Shown: one piece after another, positions 26,988 to 36,555 of the stretch
How the letters are laid out: the number at the start of each line of letters is the position of its first letter
How positions within the stretch are numbered: position 1 is the stretch's first letter
Assembly: GCA_944325155.1 (NCBI GenBank)
Contig: CALUYY010000002.1
Span: forward strand, 62,001 to 126,000
Direction: 5' to 3'
Source: Candidatus Gastranaerophilales bacterium
Lineage (GTDB): Bacteria; Cyanobacteriota; Vampirovibrionia; Gastranaerophilales; Gastranaerophilaceae
Length of the DNA stretch: 64,000 nucleotides
Translations under genes and position numbers: made by a program
The notes under the pieces: generated by a model
Told to the model about the DNA's origin: nothing
Seen by the model: only the letters and a program-made list of their open reading frames with translations
Databases searched by the model: none

Positions 26988-27011
26988 AAAACGCCCCTGT
27001 CGGGGCGTTTT
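26988..27011. terminator. Bidirectional terminator
   Basis: Perfect 10-base stem AAAACGCCCC/GGGGCGTTTT with a 4-base loop, between the convergent TM2 gene and the aminotransferase. Confidence 0.92.
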
Positions 27012-27031
27012 AATTTTATTTGTTTTTATTT

Positions 27032-28156
27032 TTAGACAAGTGCTTTTTCTTTTGCCTTTTTAACACATTCAATAACCGTTTTTGCAACCGTTTCCTGTTC
27101 TTCTTTCGTTATTTCCGCAAACATGGGCAGCGACAAAACAAGTTTGGTATTTTTTTCGGTTTTTGGCAGATATCCTTCTTTTAAACCTAAATACATATGG
27201 ACTTTTTGAAGGTGAAGAGGTATCGGATAATAAATCATAGCCCCTATGCCGTTTTCCTGAAGGAGTTTATGAACTTCATCTCTGTTTTGGATTTTAATTG
27301 TGTACTGGTGGTAAACACAGTATGTATTATCCAATTCTTTCGGTGTTTCAATATCTTCTGCGTTTTTAAAAAGTTCGTTATAGTATGCTGCGTGTTCTCT
27401 TCTCAATTTATTCCATTTGTCGATATAAGGGAGCTTAACTCTTAAAATTGCTGCCTGAATTTCATCAAGTCTTGAATTTACGCCGATTTCATCATGGTGA
27501 TATCTAATTGCGCCGCCATGGTTTCTAAGGGCAATAATTCTGTTTTTAAGGTTTTCATCGTTTGTAATTGCCAGACCTCCGTCTCCCATGGTTCCTAAAT
27601 TTTTGGTCGGATAGAAGCTGTAACATCCTATATCTCCGAAAGTACCCACTTTTTTGCCTTTGTATTCGGCGCCGATTGCCTGACAGCAGTCTTCAATAAC
27701 GTATAAATTATATTTTTTGGCAATTGCCGTAATTTTATCCATATCACAGGGTTGTCCGTACAGGTGAACGGGAAGAATTGCTTTTGTTTTTGACGTAATT
27801 TTTTCTTCAATTTTATCCGCATCCATATTAAACGTGTTTTCGTCAATGTCGACAAAAACCGGCGTTGCGCCTACTATTCCGATTGCTTCCGTTGTTGCAA
27901 CAAAGGTAAAAGCAACGGTTATAACTTCATCGCCTTTTCCGATATTTAACGCTCTTAATGCAAGATGAAGCGCATCCGTTCCGGAGTTAAGGCAAATTGC
28001 ATGGTTTACGCCTATATATTTTGCAATTTCTTCTTCAAATGCTTTATTATGTTTGCCTAAAATATACTGTCCCGAGCGCATAACTTCCAAAACTTCTTTT
28101 TCCGCTTCGTTTTGAATTGTTGCATACTGTCTTTTTGAATCAATGATAGGTATCAT
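27032..28156 (-). CDS. DegT/DnrJ/EryC1/StrS-family sugar aminotransferase
   Basis: 374 residues, PLP-dependent. Family members aminate keto-sugars during surface-polysaccharide or antibiotic sugar synthesis. Visible: the PLP phosphate region [16 protein letters not shown] (about 55-70), [19 protein letters not shown] (about 153-171) with the cofactor Asp, and the Schiff-base Lys in [17 protein letters not shown] (about 178-194). The LRNHGG...[12 protein letters not shown] stretch is typical of the family. AAGGGGG precedes the ATG. No sugar-nucleotide genes adjoin, so the substrate is open. Confidence 0.93.
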   Translation of the reverse strand: MIPIIDSKRQYATIQNEAEKEVLEVMRSGQYILGKHNKAFEEEIAKYIGVNHAICLNSGTDALHLALRALNIGKGDEVITVAFTFVATTEAIGIVGATPVFVDIDENTFNMDADKIEEKITSKTKAILPVHLYGQPCDMDKITAIAKKYNLYVIEDCCQAIGAEYKGKKVGTFGDIGCYSFYPTKNLGTMGDGGLAITNDENLKNRIIALRNHGGAIRYHHDEIGVNSRLDEIQAAILRVKLPYIDKWNKLRREHAAYYNELFKNAEDIETPKELDNTYCVYHQYTIKIQNRDEVHKLLQENGIGAMIYYPIPLHLQKVHMYLGLKEGYLPKTEKNTKLVLSLPMFAEITKEEQETVAKTVIECVKKAKEKALV

Positions 28157-28236
28157 ATTTCCCCCTTCTTATATATCCATAATTTTATATAATACCACTT
28201 CAAGGGGTGTGCTTTTATATAATCTTTATTTTTATA

Positions 28237-28251
28237 TGATAAAATTTCTCT
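28237..28251 (+). promoter_or_regulatory. Extended -10 six bases before rluB ATG (predicted leaderless start)
   Basis: TGA then TAAAAT then six bases, then ATG; no Shine-Dalgarno. A TATAAT also lies further upstream at 28218-28223 and could be an alternative. Confidence 0.45.
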
Positions 28252-28992
28252 ATGAGAATTAATAAATATATTGCCCAATCGGGAATTACATCAAGAAGAA
28301 AAGCAGACGAGCTCGTATTATCGGGGCGTGTTAAAGTTAACGGTAAAATAGTTACTATGCTCGGGTTTGAGATTAGAACAAAAGATAAAGTTACCGTTGA
28401 TGATAAATTAATTAAAGCGGATAATTTTCTTTATTATAAATTTTATAAACCGACCGGCTGTATCACAACAAAAGATGATGAAAAAGGAAGAAAAACAATT
28501 TATGATTATCTGCCCGAGGAATTACATATTCTAAAACCGGTAGGAAGGCTTGATAAAGATTCATCCGGACTTTTGATTTTAACAAATGACGGCGATTTAA
28601 TTTATGAATTAACCCACCCTTCAATCAAGGTTTCAAAAGTTTATCATGTTAAAGTTGATTCAAAAATTAAATATGAAGAATTGGAAATTCTTGCAAAAGG
28701 AATAGAGCTTGAAAAGGGAAAAATCGCATACTGCGACAGTATGATACTTGAGCAAAATTCAAACTCAACTCTTCTTGAAATTACTCTTTATCAGGGCATT
28801 AACCGCCAGATAAGAAGAATGTTTGAATATTTGGGCCACAGAGTAATAAACCTTAAAAGAATTAGACATGCAACGCTTGATGTGGTAGGCTTAAAGCGGG
28901 GTCAATATAAACAATTGAAACCGAAGCAGATTAGAGAATTAAAAAGTTATATAGAAAAAATTAAGGAAAATAAAGATTATGTTGGACATTAA
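28252..28992 (+). CDS. rluB: RsuA/RluB-family rRNA pseudouridine synthase
   Basis: 246 residues. Converts a specific uridine of rRNA to pseudouridine. An N-terminal S4 RNA-binding domain (about 1-60: [21 protein letters not shown]) precedes the catalytic domain with [19 protein letters not shown] (about 101-119, catalytic Asp in RLD), the family fingerprint, plus [16 protein letters not shown]. RluB (23S U2605) is likelier than RsuA by length and neighbourhood, but RluE/F cannot be excluded. It overlaps serS by 14 bases, so the two are coupled. Confidence 0.9.
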   Translation: MRINKYIAQSGITSRRKADELVLSGRVKVNGKIVTMLGFEIRTKDKVTVDDKLIKADNFLYYKFYKPTGCITTKDDEKGRKTIYDYLPEELHILKPVGRLDKDSSGLLILTNDGDLIYELTHPSIKVSKVYHVKVDSKIKYEELEILAKGIELEKGKIAYCDSMILEQNSNSTLLEITLYQGINRQIRRMFEYLGHRVINLKRIRHATLDVVGLKRGQYKQLKPKQIRELKSYIEKIKENKDYVGH

Positions 28993-30244
28993 AGTTATTC
29001 GTGAAAACCCTGAAAAAGTAAACGAACTTTTAAAAAGAAGAAACCCCGGACTTTCAATCGATAAAGTTTTGGAAATTGACGAACAAAGAAGAAAAGTTCA
29101 ATTTGAAGCTGACGAATTAAGACAAAAAAGAAAAAATATGTCCAATGAAATAGGCAAACTTAAAAAAGCGGGCGAAAATACCGATAAAATTCAAGCCGAA
29201 GTTAAGCTTATGGGCGATGAAATTAAAGCATTGGAAGAAAAACAAACGGAACTTGACACAAAACAAAAAGAATTTCTTTTAAATATTCCAAACACTCCTT
29301 TTGAAGATGTTCCGACAGGTGAAGACGATTCTCATAACCCCGTTATAAAAGTCTGGGGCGAGCCGACAAAAGCGGATTTTGAACTTAAACCCCACTGGGA
29401 TTTGGCGGAGGAGTTAAATCTTCTTGATTTTGAAAGAGGGGTAAAGCTTGCCCATACAAGATTTACTTTGTATCGCGGAAAAGGTGCAAAACTCGAGCGT
29501 GCAATAATTAACTTTTTTCTAGATACCCATACGACAGAGCACGGCTATGAAGAAATTTTTCCTCCCGTTTTGGTTAATTCAAACGCAATGACGGGAACGG
29601 GACAATTGCCCAAATTTAAAGAAGATATGTTTAAATGTGTGGATGAAGATTTATATTTGATTCCGACCGCTGAAGTTCCCGTTACAAACATCTATAACGG
29701 CGAAATTTTATCGGAAGACGAGCTTCCCAAATATATGACGGCATATACTCCTTGTTTCAGAAGAGAAGCGGGTTCTGCGGGAAAAGACACAAGAGGTTTA
29801 ATCAGGCAGCATCAGTTTAATAAAGTTGAGCTTGTTAAATTGACAACACCCGAAACTTCCGTTGAAGAACATGAAAAATTAACGAGAAACGCCGAAAGGG
29901 TATTAGAGTTACTGGGGCTTCCTTACAGAAGAGTAATTTTATGCACGGGCGATCTGGGCTTCAGCGCCAAAAAATGTTATGACCTTGAAGTTTGGCTTCC
30001 TTCATATAACGCCTATAAAGAAATTTCAAGCTGTTCAAATTTCGGCGATTTTCAGGCAAGAAGAGCAAATATTAAATATCGTTCAAAAACAACGGGAAAA
30101 GTTGAATATGTTCATACCCTGAACGGTTCGGGGCTTGCGGTCGGAAGAACGTGGGCTGCAATTGTCGAGAATTTCCAAACAAAAGACGGACATATAATAA
30201 TCCCCGAGGTTTTAAGAAAATATACGGGCTTTGATATTATCTGA
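28979..30244 (+). CDS. serS: Seryl-tRNA synthetase
   Basis: 421 residues, full length. Charges tRNA-Ser; class II synthetase. The N-terminal tRNA-binding coiled coil (about 30-105) is followed by the catalytic core with motif 2 [21 protein letters not shown] region (about 262-283) and motif 3 [18 protein letters not shown] (about 380-397). The start ATG lies inside the end of rluB. A strong terminator follows. A substrate tRNA-Ser gene occurs later in this window. Confidence 0.98.
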   Translation: MLDIKVIRENPEKVNELLKRRNPGLSIDKVLEIDEQRRKVQFEADELRQKRKNMSNEIGKLKKAGENTDKIQAEVKLMGDEIKALEEKQTELDTKQKEFLLNIPNTPFEDVPTGEDDSHNPVIKVWGEPTKADFELKPHWDLAEELNLLDFERGVKLAHTRFTLYRGKGAKLERAIINFFLDTHTTEHGYEEIFPPVLVNSNAMTGTGQLPKFKEDMFKCVDEDLYLIPTAEVPVTNIYNGEILSEDELPKYMTAYTPCFRREAGSAGKDTRGLIRQHQFNKVELVKLTTPETSVEEHEKLTRNAERVLELLGLPYRRVILCTGDLGFSAKKCYDLEVWLPSYNAYKEISSCSNFGDFQARRANIKYRSKTTGKVEYVHTLNGSGLAVGRTWAAIVENFQTKDGHIIIPEVLRKYTGFDII

Positions 30245-30257
30245 AAATTCTAAAAAT

Positions 30258-30296
30258 AAAAAGTTTCAGGCAAAAATAAAGCCTGAAACTTTTTTA
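30258..30296. terminator. Strong, probably bidirectional terminator
   Basis: Perfect 14-base stem AAAAAGTTTCAGGC/GCCTGAAACTTTTT with a 9-base loop, between convergent serS and yidD. Confidence 0.93.
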
Positions 30297-30321
30297 TAAA
30301 TAACTTTGCTAAACAGATACT

Positions 30322-30564
30322 TTAAGGCACGGGGTCATATCCGCCTTTATGATAAGGATGACACTTTAGAATTCTTTTTATGCTTAAAAAGCCGCCTTTA
30401 ATAACACCGTATTTTTTTATTGCCTCATACGCATATTTTGAGCAGGTCGGTGTAAAACGGCAGACGGGAGGTGTATATTTTGAAAAAAATCTGTATATTT
30501 TAATTAACGCTAAAAAGAATTTTTGAATAATATTTTCTTTTTTTATCGGGGCTAATTTGCCCAT
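30322..30564 (-). CDS. yidD: YidD membrane protein insertion efficiency factor
   Basis: 80 residues. Small amphipathic membrane-associated protein that assists YidC/Oxa1 insertion. The family signature [19 protein letters not shown], then [12 protein letters not shown], is complete, as is the N-terminal helix [19 protein letters not shown]. Unusually it is not beside rnpA/yidC here; instead it overlaps the end of a PurD-like gene by 13 bases. Confidence 0.96.
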   Translation of the reverse strand: MGKLAPIKKENIIQKFFLALIKIYRFFSKYTPPVCRFTPTCSKYAYEAIKKYGVIKGGFLSIKRILKCHPYHKGGYDPVP

Positions 30565-31607
30565 ATTTTCCTTGCCTCTGCTATTTCTTTTTCTTCTTTT
30601 CCTTCAATTATAAGAAGGTCGACCGCTTTATTAAATGTTTTTGCGCTTGTTGAAATTATCCCGTCTTTTTCTCTTGCGCTTATTGAGTATAAATCATTTG
30701 ATTTTATTTTTTTAAAATTATCTGCCAGTGCTCCCGTTGCGCAATCAAAAAAGATTTTTTCAAATTTGTCTTCAACGGTATTTATTGCATTTTCAATATC
30801 GAGATTATCTATAAACGGTTTAAAATCAACAAGATAAATTTCATCTTTGTATATAACAAAACTTATTCCTAAAATTCCTTGATATTCAGCCCCCTCTTCC
30901 ATAAGAGCGTTTAATATATTCGGGATTATTTCATTTTTTATTTTTAATTTTATTTCTTCTTTTATAAATGAAACATTGTTTGTTGAAATATCATCAAAAT
31001 ATGAAACGGTTTCAAGTAAATTTAAAACATTAATTCCGTCGGTTAGAACATATATATTATATTCTTTGCCGAAAATAAAATCTTCAAAAATTATTTTTTT
31101 GTTTCCCGTCTGAAACAGTGTTTCAATTTGTTTTTTTGCTTTTGAATAAGTTTCTGCTATAAATGCGCCATGGTTTTCGTTTTCTTTGTCGGGTTTAATT
31201 ATAACGGGATAATTTGTTGTATTTAGGTATTCAATTGCCTGCTGCATTTTTTCAAAAATCGCAAATTTATTTGTTTGAATTTTATTTTTGTATGCGAATT
31301 TTTTACCCGTTGATTTATTTGTGCATATTTTTGCCGAATTTATATCGGGGCATAAAATGTTAAGGTTTGATTCACTGAAACTTTCATAAAAACCCCTGTC
31401 AAAACAAGAATAATCAACGACAATACTCAGTCCGATTTCGTTTGCAAGCGCAAATTCTTTTATTTCTTCAATGTTATTTAAATTTATATTGACAAAATTT
31501 GCATTTGTATCATTTGAAAAACCGAATACAATATTTTCTTTATTTTCCGCCAGAAGATTTGATAATTTCTTTGCGGCGTGGGATTTTCCGATTATTAAAA
31601 TCTGCAT
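30552..31607 (-). CDS. Divergent PurD-like ATP-grasp protein
   Basis: 351 residues, shaped like phosphoribosylamine-glycine ligase but degenerate. Retained: the N-terminal Rossmann start [15 protein letters not shown], the ATP-grasp strand [20 protein letters not shown] (about 132-151), and the lid region [20 protein letters not shown] (about 172-191). Lost: the usual NxRFGDPE metal/phosphate motif is replaced by [16 protein letters not shown], and the QDHKR stretch is absent. Either the substrate has changed or catalysis is impaired. The ATG lacks a Shine-Dalgarno and has an extended -10 directly upstream. It is probably co-transcribed with yidD. Confidence 0.75.
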   Translation of the reverse strand: MQILIIGKSHAAKKLSNLLAENKENIVFGFSNDTNANFVNINLNNIEEIKEFALANEIGLSIVVDYSCFDRGFYESFSESNLNILCPDINSAKICTNKSTGKKFAYKNKIQTNKFAIFEKMQQAIEYLNTTNYPVIIKPDKENENHGAFIAETYSKAKKQIETLFQTGNKKIIFEDFIFGKEYNIYVLTDGINVLNLLETVSYFDDISTNNVSFIKEEIKLKIKNEIIPNILNALMEEGAEYQGILGISFVIYKDEIYLVDFKPFIDNLDIENAINTVEDKFEKIFFDCATGALADNFKKIKSNDLYSISAREKDGIISTSAKTFNKAVDLLIIEGKEEKEIAEARKIWAN

Positions 31608-31622
31608 TTAAAAATTATACCA
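31608..31622 (-). promoter_or_regulatory. Extended -10 six bases before the PurD-like ATG (predicted leaderless start)
   Basis: TGG then TATAAT (31614-31619), six bases, then ATG on the minus strand; no Shine-Dalgarno. Confidence 0.6.
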
Positions 31623-31628
31623 TAAAAT

Positions 31629-32372
31629 TTAGTCATAAACGGCTTTTTGTGCAAGTTCGCCATAAGGTATCGCAGAGCCGTCGGTTATTATAACCAGCAT
31701 TAAATCGCTTAATTCGCCCGCTTCGCCGCCGGTGTATATCGTATAGTCGTTTGAATCCGAGCTGTATGAAGAAGGATTAGGTTTTTTATCCCCGTTAACA
31801 TCAACCAAAATAACGCAAGGATCGACGTTTGAAGCAGCCTGCGCATTATCATCTTCTTGATTTAATGCACCCAATACTCCTTTTGAGCCGCAATTAAAAG
31901 ACCTTGTATTAAAGCCGTCGCTGCTTATATTTATATATTCATACGTTTCACCCGAATTATCGTCCATTGTCTCGGATTGTGTTTTTAATTCAATGTCTTC
32001 TATGCTCATTCCGCTGCCGTTATTATTTCCGTTACCCATTAAAAATTCAAAACGCATTCCGTCTTTTGTGTAAAATGCCTTTGAATTTTTTCTGTACGTT
32101 AAGCTGTCGGTTGATTTAACAACGCTCATCGACTGCTGCAGATATTCAAATAAATCATTATTTTCATTTGTCCTTAACGGAGTTTTTCTTCCCATTGCCA
32201 CATTCAGCGCAATTGATTCATTTAATGCTTTTATTGCTTTTTTCATGCCAAGTTTATATTGCGCCTCTTTATAGTTATGAATAACGGAAGGTATTGTTAA
32301 AATCGCAACAACTCCGATTACCGTCATGGTTAATAATGCTTCGGCAAGAGTAAACCCTTTTTTAATTTTCAT
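31629..32372 (-). CDS. Prepilin-like protein (type IV pilin/pseudopilin N-terminus)
   Basis: 247 residues. N-terminus MKIKKGFTLAEALLTMTVIGVVAILTIPSV is a textbook class III prepilin: a short basic leader, cleavage after Gly6, the N-methylated Phe+1, Glu+5, and a hydrophobic helix. The rest is a polar secreted domain with two cysteines, a Ser/Asp-rich loop and VDVNGDKKPNPSSY, a calcium-like Asp loop seen in some pseudopilins. It should be processed by a PilD-type peptidase, which is not in this window. GAGG precedes the ATG. The 114-residue gene lies just upstream on the same strand. Confidence 0.88.
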   Translation of the reverse strand: MKIKKGFTLAEALLTMTVIGVVAILTIPSVIHNYKEAQYKLGMKKAIKALNESIALNVAMGRKTPLRTNENNDLFEYLQQSMSVVKSTDSLTYRKNSKAFYTKDGMRFEFLMGNGNNNGSGMSIEDIELKTQSETMDDNSGETYEYINISSDGFNTRSFNCGSKGVLGALNQEDDNAQAASNVDPCVILVDVNGDKKPNPSSYSSDSNDYTIYTGGEAGELSDLMLVIITDGSAIPYGELAQKAVYD

Positions 32373-32394
32373 AATTTCTATCCTCTGTTAAATT

Positions 32395-32739
32395 TTATGA
32401 TTTTTCGTAATCGTCAACAAGAAGCCCTAAATTTTTTTTGCTTTTTTTCTTTAGGTTTTTATTTTCTTCTTTTTTCTTTTTTTCCTGTTCTTTTTTAATT
32501 TGGGCAATGTTTGCCGCATTTAAAATTGCAAGAGAATCCAATGACCCCTTTAATTGAGCGGACCTGTCAACAAATTCGCTTTTGTTTTGCTGTTGTTCTT
32601 CTTCCTCTTGGGCAAAATATTCCCCGCCCTGCCCCATTTTTTCATCACTCATGGCATTTGCCATTCCCGAGGCATCACCCGATTTGAAGTTAAATGCCCC
32701 GCCGATTCCAAAAAATCCTGCTGAACGATTATCGACCAT
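32395..32739 (-). CDS. Hypothetical 114-residue Lys/Glu/Gln-rich protein
   Basis: Not recognised. The N-terminus is Gly/Phe-rich (RSAGFFGIGGAFNFKSGDASG), the middle is Gln/Glu-rich, and the C-terminal half is highly charged and probably helical (KKEQEKKKKEENKNLKKKSKKN). No signal peptide. AAGGG precedes the ATG. It lies 22 bases before the prepilin gene in the same direction, so the two probably share a transcript; a link to pilus assembly is only positional. Confidence 0.65.
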   Translation of the reverse strand: MVDNRSAGFFGIGGAFNFKSGDASGMANAMSDEKMGQGGEYFAQEEEEQQQNKSEFVDRSAQLKGSLDSLAILNAANIAQIKKEQEKKKKEENKNLKKKSKKNLGLLVDDYEKS

Positions 32740-32872
32740 TATTGGTTTTTTCCCTTAATCCTCAATAATATTGTTGAAATTGTATCATTATTTTTCCCCG
32801 ATGGCAATTTTTACTTTCGGGGTTGTTTGTAAAAAACACAAAAAATATTTTTTTTGCACGTTATTATATATC

Positions 32873-32901
32873 TTGTAAACTTATATTTAGTATGTTATAA
32901 A
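32873..32901 (+). promoter_or_regulatory. Promoter of the decarboxylase-family gene
   Basis: TTGTAA, 17-base spacer ending TGT, then TATAAA, about 30 bases before the TTG start of the downstream gene. Confidence 0.55.
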
Positions 32902-32933
32902 TTTATTCGTTACTTTTTATAAAGGGTACATAA

Positions 32934-34379
32934 TTGGAAAGATTATCCGTTTCTTTTAAAAACAGCATTGAATTAAAGACTAACAATATATATGCGCCTT
33001 TGGTGGAAAGGCTTAATGAATATAAGAATTCTCCCTGTACGGGTTTTCATATCCCCGGTCATAACAGAGGGAATGCCGTTTTAAATTCTTTTAAAGAAGT
33101 AATAGGTTCTGATGCCCTTCTTGTCGATACAACGGATGAATTTGATAATTTGGGAACTCTCCACCCCGCATCGGGCACAATAAAAGAAGCTATGGATCTT
33201 GCTTCAAAATGTTATGACTCAAGAAGAACGTTTTTTATAACATCGGGTTCAACTATTTCAAACCTTGCGCTTGCATTCGGGGTTATCTGCCCCGAAGATG
33301 AAATTATTGTTGCAAGAAATTCCCATCGTTCGGTTTTAACCGGAACAATTCTGACGGGTTCAAAACCTTCATGGTTAATGCCGAAAAAGCTTAATGACTG
33401 GGCTATTTACGGTTCAATTTGCCCCGATGAATTGGAATTTAAATTAAAAAACAATAATAAAGTTAAATTTGTATGGGTTACAAATCCGACCTATGAAGGT
33501 GTTGTATCGGATATTAAAAAAATCGCCGATATATGTCATAAATATGATGTTCCTTTAATTGTAGATGAAGCTCACGGCTCACTGTGGAATTTCCACGATG
33601 AACTTCCCGTATCCGCTCTTAAATTGGGTGCCGATGCCGTTGTTCATTCTCTTCATAAAACGGGCGGTGCCATGACTCAAAGCTCCATGCTTCATATCGG
33701 TAAAAATTCCCGTCTTGATGAAACAAAAATCGAGCATGCTCTTAAACTGCTTCATACAACCAGTCCTTCGGTTCTTCTTCTTGCAAGTCTGGATGCCGCA
33801 AGGGCAAATTTAAGCTCAAAACAAGGGTATGAACTAATTCAAAACGCAATAAACAATGCAAGATTTTTCAGAACACAGGCTTCAAAAATTGACGGAGTAT
33901 CCGTTTTGGGTGAAAATTCGGATATCATAACCGACATTACGAAAATTTTCTTAAAGGTTAAGGGTTTAACGGGAAAAAGGCTTGAGTCGGTATTGGAATT
34001 GGATTTTAATATTGAAATTGAATCCGCATCGGATGAAGGCATTTTGATTTTATCAAATATCGGAAACACAAGAGCGGAATTTGAATATCTTCTTGCAGCA
34101 ATTACTAAAATTGCAAAAGAAGATTACCCCGATCTTTCACATCTAGAAGATGTAAAATTTATGCCGTTAACGGAGCCAAATGTTGTTATGACACCGAGAG
34201 AAGCTTATTTTTTCAAAAAAATAAAAGTTAAAAAAGAAGACTCAATCGGAAAAATTGCCGCAGAAGTCATAGCCTTATGCCCTCCGGGAATTTCCGTTTT
34301 ACTGCCGGGTGAAATCATCACAAAAGAACATCTTCCTTATTTAAGCGAATATTCTGAAATTGAAGTGGTTGATGAATAA
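32934..34379 (+). CDS. Orn/Lys/Arg decarboxylase-family PLP enzyme
   Basis: 481 residues, the short form of the family (compare Bacillus SpeA/YaaO). Seen: PLP-binding region FFITSGSTISNLALAFGV (about 99-116), the cofactor Asp in PLIVDEAHGS (about 207-216), the Schiff-base Lys in VVHSLHKTGGAMTQSSML (about 237-254), and a C-terminal domain containing CPPGISVLLPGE. Likely a decarboxylase of arginine, lysine or ornithine for polyamine synthesis; the exact substrate cannot be read. Translation starts at TTG with AAAGGG 7 bases upstream. It overlaps the small exported protein gene downstream. Confidence 0.88.
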   Translation: MERLSVSFKNSIELKTNNIYAPLVERLNEYKNSPCTGFHIPGHNRGNAVLNSFKEVIGSDALLVDTTDEFDNLGTLHPASGTIKEAMDLASKCYDSRRTFFITSGSTISNLALAFGVICPEDEIIVARNSHRSVLTGTILTGSKPSWLMPKKLNDWAIYGSICPDELEFKLKNNNKVKFVWVTNPTYEGVVSDIKKIADICHKYDVPLIVDEAHGSLWNFHDELPVSALKLGADAVVHSLHKTGGAMTQSSMLHIGKNSRLDETKIEHALKLLHTTSPSVLLLASLDAARANLSSKQGYELIQNAINNARFFRTQASKIDGVSVLGENSDIITDITKIFLKVKGLTGKRLESVLELDFNIEIESASDEGILILSNIGNTRAEFEYLLAAITKIAKEDYPDLSHLEDVKFMPLTEPNVVMTPREAYFFKKIKVKKEDSIGKIAAEVIALCPPGISVLLPGEIITKEHLPYLSEYSEIEVVDE

Positions 34380-34737
34380 GATAGTCTTATTAATTTTTAT
34401 TTTTTTATTTTCTTTTGTTCTTCCCGTTTTTTCAAAAGAAGATGATTTTATTAAAAACGATGAAATTTTATCGGGAAAAATTAAAGAAACCGTTGACAAT
34501 GAAGACAATCCAAATCCCGATATTGTTCCTTATACTAAAAAAGACGAATTTAAAATTTATCATTCAAAATTCAAGCGTGCCGAGCATAAAGGAAAATTAA
34601 GCCCTAAACTTGAACATATGAAAACAAAAATAAGAACCGAGCGCGGGCTTTTTAAAAGAAAGGAAGAATTCAGACAAAGAAAAAACAATGAGCTTGAACT
34701 TTTGCAGAGAGAATATGAAATTTTAGACTATAAATAA
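34372..34737 (+). CDS. Small exported hypothetical protein
   Basis: 121 residues, not recognised. A hydrophobic signal sequence MNKIVLLIFIFLFSFVLPVFSKED suggests export, with cleavage near residue 22. The mature part is charged, Lys/Glu/Arg-rich and probably helical (KLEHMKTKIRTERGLFKRKE). An earlier TTG in frame is possible, but the ATG overlapping the previous stop by 8 bases is preferred. Its function is unknown; its position between a decarboxylase and two prepilin genes says little. Confidence 0.65.
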   Translation: MNKIVLLIFIFLFSFVLPVFSKEDDFIKNDEILSGKIKETVDNEDNPNPDIVPYTKKDEFKIYHSKFKRAEHKGKLSPKLEHMKTKIRTERGLFKRKEEFRQRKNNELELLQREYEILDYK

Positions 34738-34739
34738 AA

Positions 34740-34768
34740 TTGCAAACGCTTAAAATGTATAATATAAT
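34740..34768 (+). promoter_or_regulatory. Promoter of first prepilin paralogue
   Basis: TTGCAA, 17-base spacer, TATAAT. The same -35, spacing and -10 recur before the second paralogue. Confidence 0.7.
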
Positions 34769-34799
34769 TTAAATATAGTATAGCGGAATAAATAAAAAT

Positions 34800-35624
34800 A
34801 TGAACAATAAATCAAGGGCTTTTACTTTAGCCGAATGCATGATTGTCATGCTTGTGGTGGGTGTTGCATTTGCAATTTTGACCCCGATTTTGTTTTTAAC
34901 CGCTCCGGATCAGGATCGTCTGAAGGCAAAAAAAGCTTATCATACACTTTTAACTTCCGTTTCAATTATGATTAATTCTCCTTCATATGCGCAGTCTGAA
35001 GGTTCGCTTAATATGTGCAGCTATTTGGATTCTGATATTTTATCGGAAGCCGAAATTAAAGACATGAGGGATGAATATTTTTGTTCAAATATGGCAGAAA
35101 TCGTAAATGCGGAATTTGCGGATTGCAGTCTTGATTTGGTAAATTCTGCCGTTGCAACCGAGAGCGGCAATGATGCATGCGCTGCAAATACTTCATTTGA
35201 ATTTTCTTCCTCATCTCCCCGTTCTTCCGTGTGTTTAAAAACCGAAGCGGGCACCGAGGAGGATACCGAACAATTTGTGTATACCGATTTAAGGGATAAA
35301 TTTGATACAATTTGCGAAAAATTCTATTCAAATGCCAATCAAAATCAAAACGTTGATGTTAAAACCGTATATAATTTTAAAACGCCGGATGGAATTTTAT
35401 GGGCAATTCAGCGTGCAAATTTCAGCCACAATGCAAAAATATCCCAATTTGATAAAATTACGGGCAAATCCGCATTTTATAACGTTATTTGTATAAATAC
35501 GGACTCAAATAAATCTGCCGAATTTACATACGGTGCCGGCGTTAATGCAGACGGCAACATCCTTTTGGGAACAAAGTTGTTTGAAGTTGTTGAAGATGAC
35601 GCCGATATATTGGAAGGCGAATAA
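34800..35624 (+). CDS. Prepilin-like protein, paralogue 1
   Basis: 274 residues. N-terminus MNNKSRAFTLAECMIVMLVVGVAFAILTPI has the prepilin pattern, with Ala instead of Gly before the cleavage site, Phe+1 and Glu+5. The secreted domain is cysteine-containing and shares its C-terminal half with the next gene: TPDGILWAIQRANFS...YNVICINTDSNKSAEFTYG. Probably a minor pilin or pseudopilin exposed on the surface. Promoter and gene arose by tandem duplication. No pilus motor genes are nearby. Confidence 0.85.
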   Translation: MNNKSRAFTLAECMIVMLVVGVAFAILTPILFLTAPDQDRLKAKKAYHTLLTSVSIMINSPSYAQSEGSLNMCSYLDSDILSEAEIKDMRDEYFCSNMAEIVNAEFADCSLDLVNSAVATESGNDACAANTSFEFSSSSPRSSVCLKTEAGTEEDTEQFVYTDLRDKFDTICEKFYSNANQNQNVDVKTVYNFKTPDGILWAIQRANFSHNAKISQFDKITGKSAFYNVICINTDSNKSAEFTYGAGVNADGNILLGTKLFEVVEDDADILEGE

Positions 35625-35642
35625 TTCCTTTTGTTTATAAAA

Positions 35643-35671
35643 TTGCAAACCCTTTTATTGTATATTATAAT
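35643..35671 (+). promoter_or_regulatory. Promoter of second prepilin paralogue
   Basis: TTGCAA, 17-base spacer, TATAAT, matching the promoter of the first paralogue; both follow the sequence AAAATTGCAAAC. Confidence 0.7.
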
Positions 35672-35699
35672 TGTTTCATAATTTTTATGGGGTTTAGAT

Positions 35700-36515
35700 A
35701 TGTTAAATAAAAAGTTTGGCGCTTTCACACTTGCGGAAATAATGATTGTATTTACCGTTATCGGCATTTTGACCGCAATTTTACTTCCTTCATTGTTTCA
35801 AAGTTCGCCGGATAAAGAAAAATTAAAAGTTAAAAAAGCCTTTAATACGATTTCAAGAGCCGTAGATAACCTTACAAATTCAGACGCATACGAGCTTACG
35901 GGCGGAATTTTGGATTCAACGTCATATATTTCGGATGTTGATGTTGACGGTGATGAAATTGACAATGTTGCGCTTGCAAGAAACTCTTATTTTTGTACAA
36001 ATTTGGCAGATATGTTAAATGTCAAAAACGTAAACTGTTCTCTTAATTTTGTAAATGATGAACTTGACGGTCTGGAGGGCTTAAAATGCACCGAAGAAGC
36101 CGACACTCCTTCTAACTCGTCAACTCCCGTTTGTATATATAACCCGGCTAATAATGAAACCGAAATAGAATCAACCGATATTGATTATGAAGATTTTCAA
36201 AATAATCTTGATATTGCCTGTCAAAACTATCAGGATACGGGAAAAAACAGAGATCCGGAAAACCATTATAACATTATAACCTCGGACGGGGTTGCATGGG
36301 GTATACAGCTTACCAATTTCAGCCAATCCCAAACCGTTCTTGTTAACGGCGTTACAACTCCTTTAAGCTACGGCGTTATTTGTTTTAATGTTGACGGCGG
36401 AAAATCTCCGGAACATACATACGGGCTTGCAATAAGAAGGGACGGCAAACTCCAGCTCGGAATGCGCCTTCAGGAAATTTTAGACGAAGATTATACCAAT
36501 GTGTTTAATGAATAA
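35700..36515 (+). CDS. Prepilin-like protein, paralogue 2
   Basis: 271 residues. Prepilin N-terminus MLNKKFGAFTLAEIMIVFTVIGILTAILLP, cleaved before Phe, with Glu+5. The acidic mature domain has paired cysteines and the C-terminal block TSDGVAWGIQLTNFS...YGVICFNVDGGKSPEHTYG, shared with paralogue 1. The 3' end overlaps a possible upstream start of the MTA phosphorylase frame, but that gene has a better internal ATG. Role as for paralogue 1: surface pilin or pseudopilin, inferred from the N-terminus. Confidence 0.86.
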   Translation: MLNKKFGAFTLAEIMIVFTVIGILTAILLPSLFQSSPDKEKLKVKKAFNTISRAVDNLTNSDAYELTGGILDSTSYISDVDVDGDEIDNVALARNSYFCTNLADMLNVKNVNCSLNFVNDELDGLEGLKCTEEADTPSNSSTPVCIYNPANNETEIESTDIDYEDFQNNLDIACQNYQDTGKNRDPENHYNIITSDGVAWGIQLTNFSQSQTVLVNGVTTPLSYGVICFNVDGGKSPEHTYGLAIRRDGKLQLGMRLQEILDEDYTNVFNE

Positions 36516-36555
36516 AATTAAAAATATTATTATATTTAAAAAAAGGGATAAAAGA

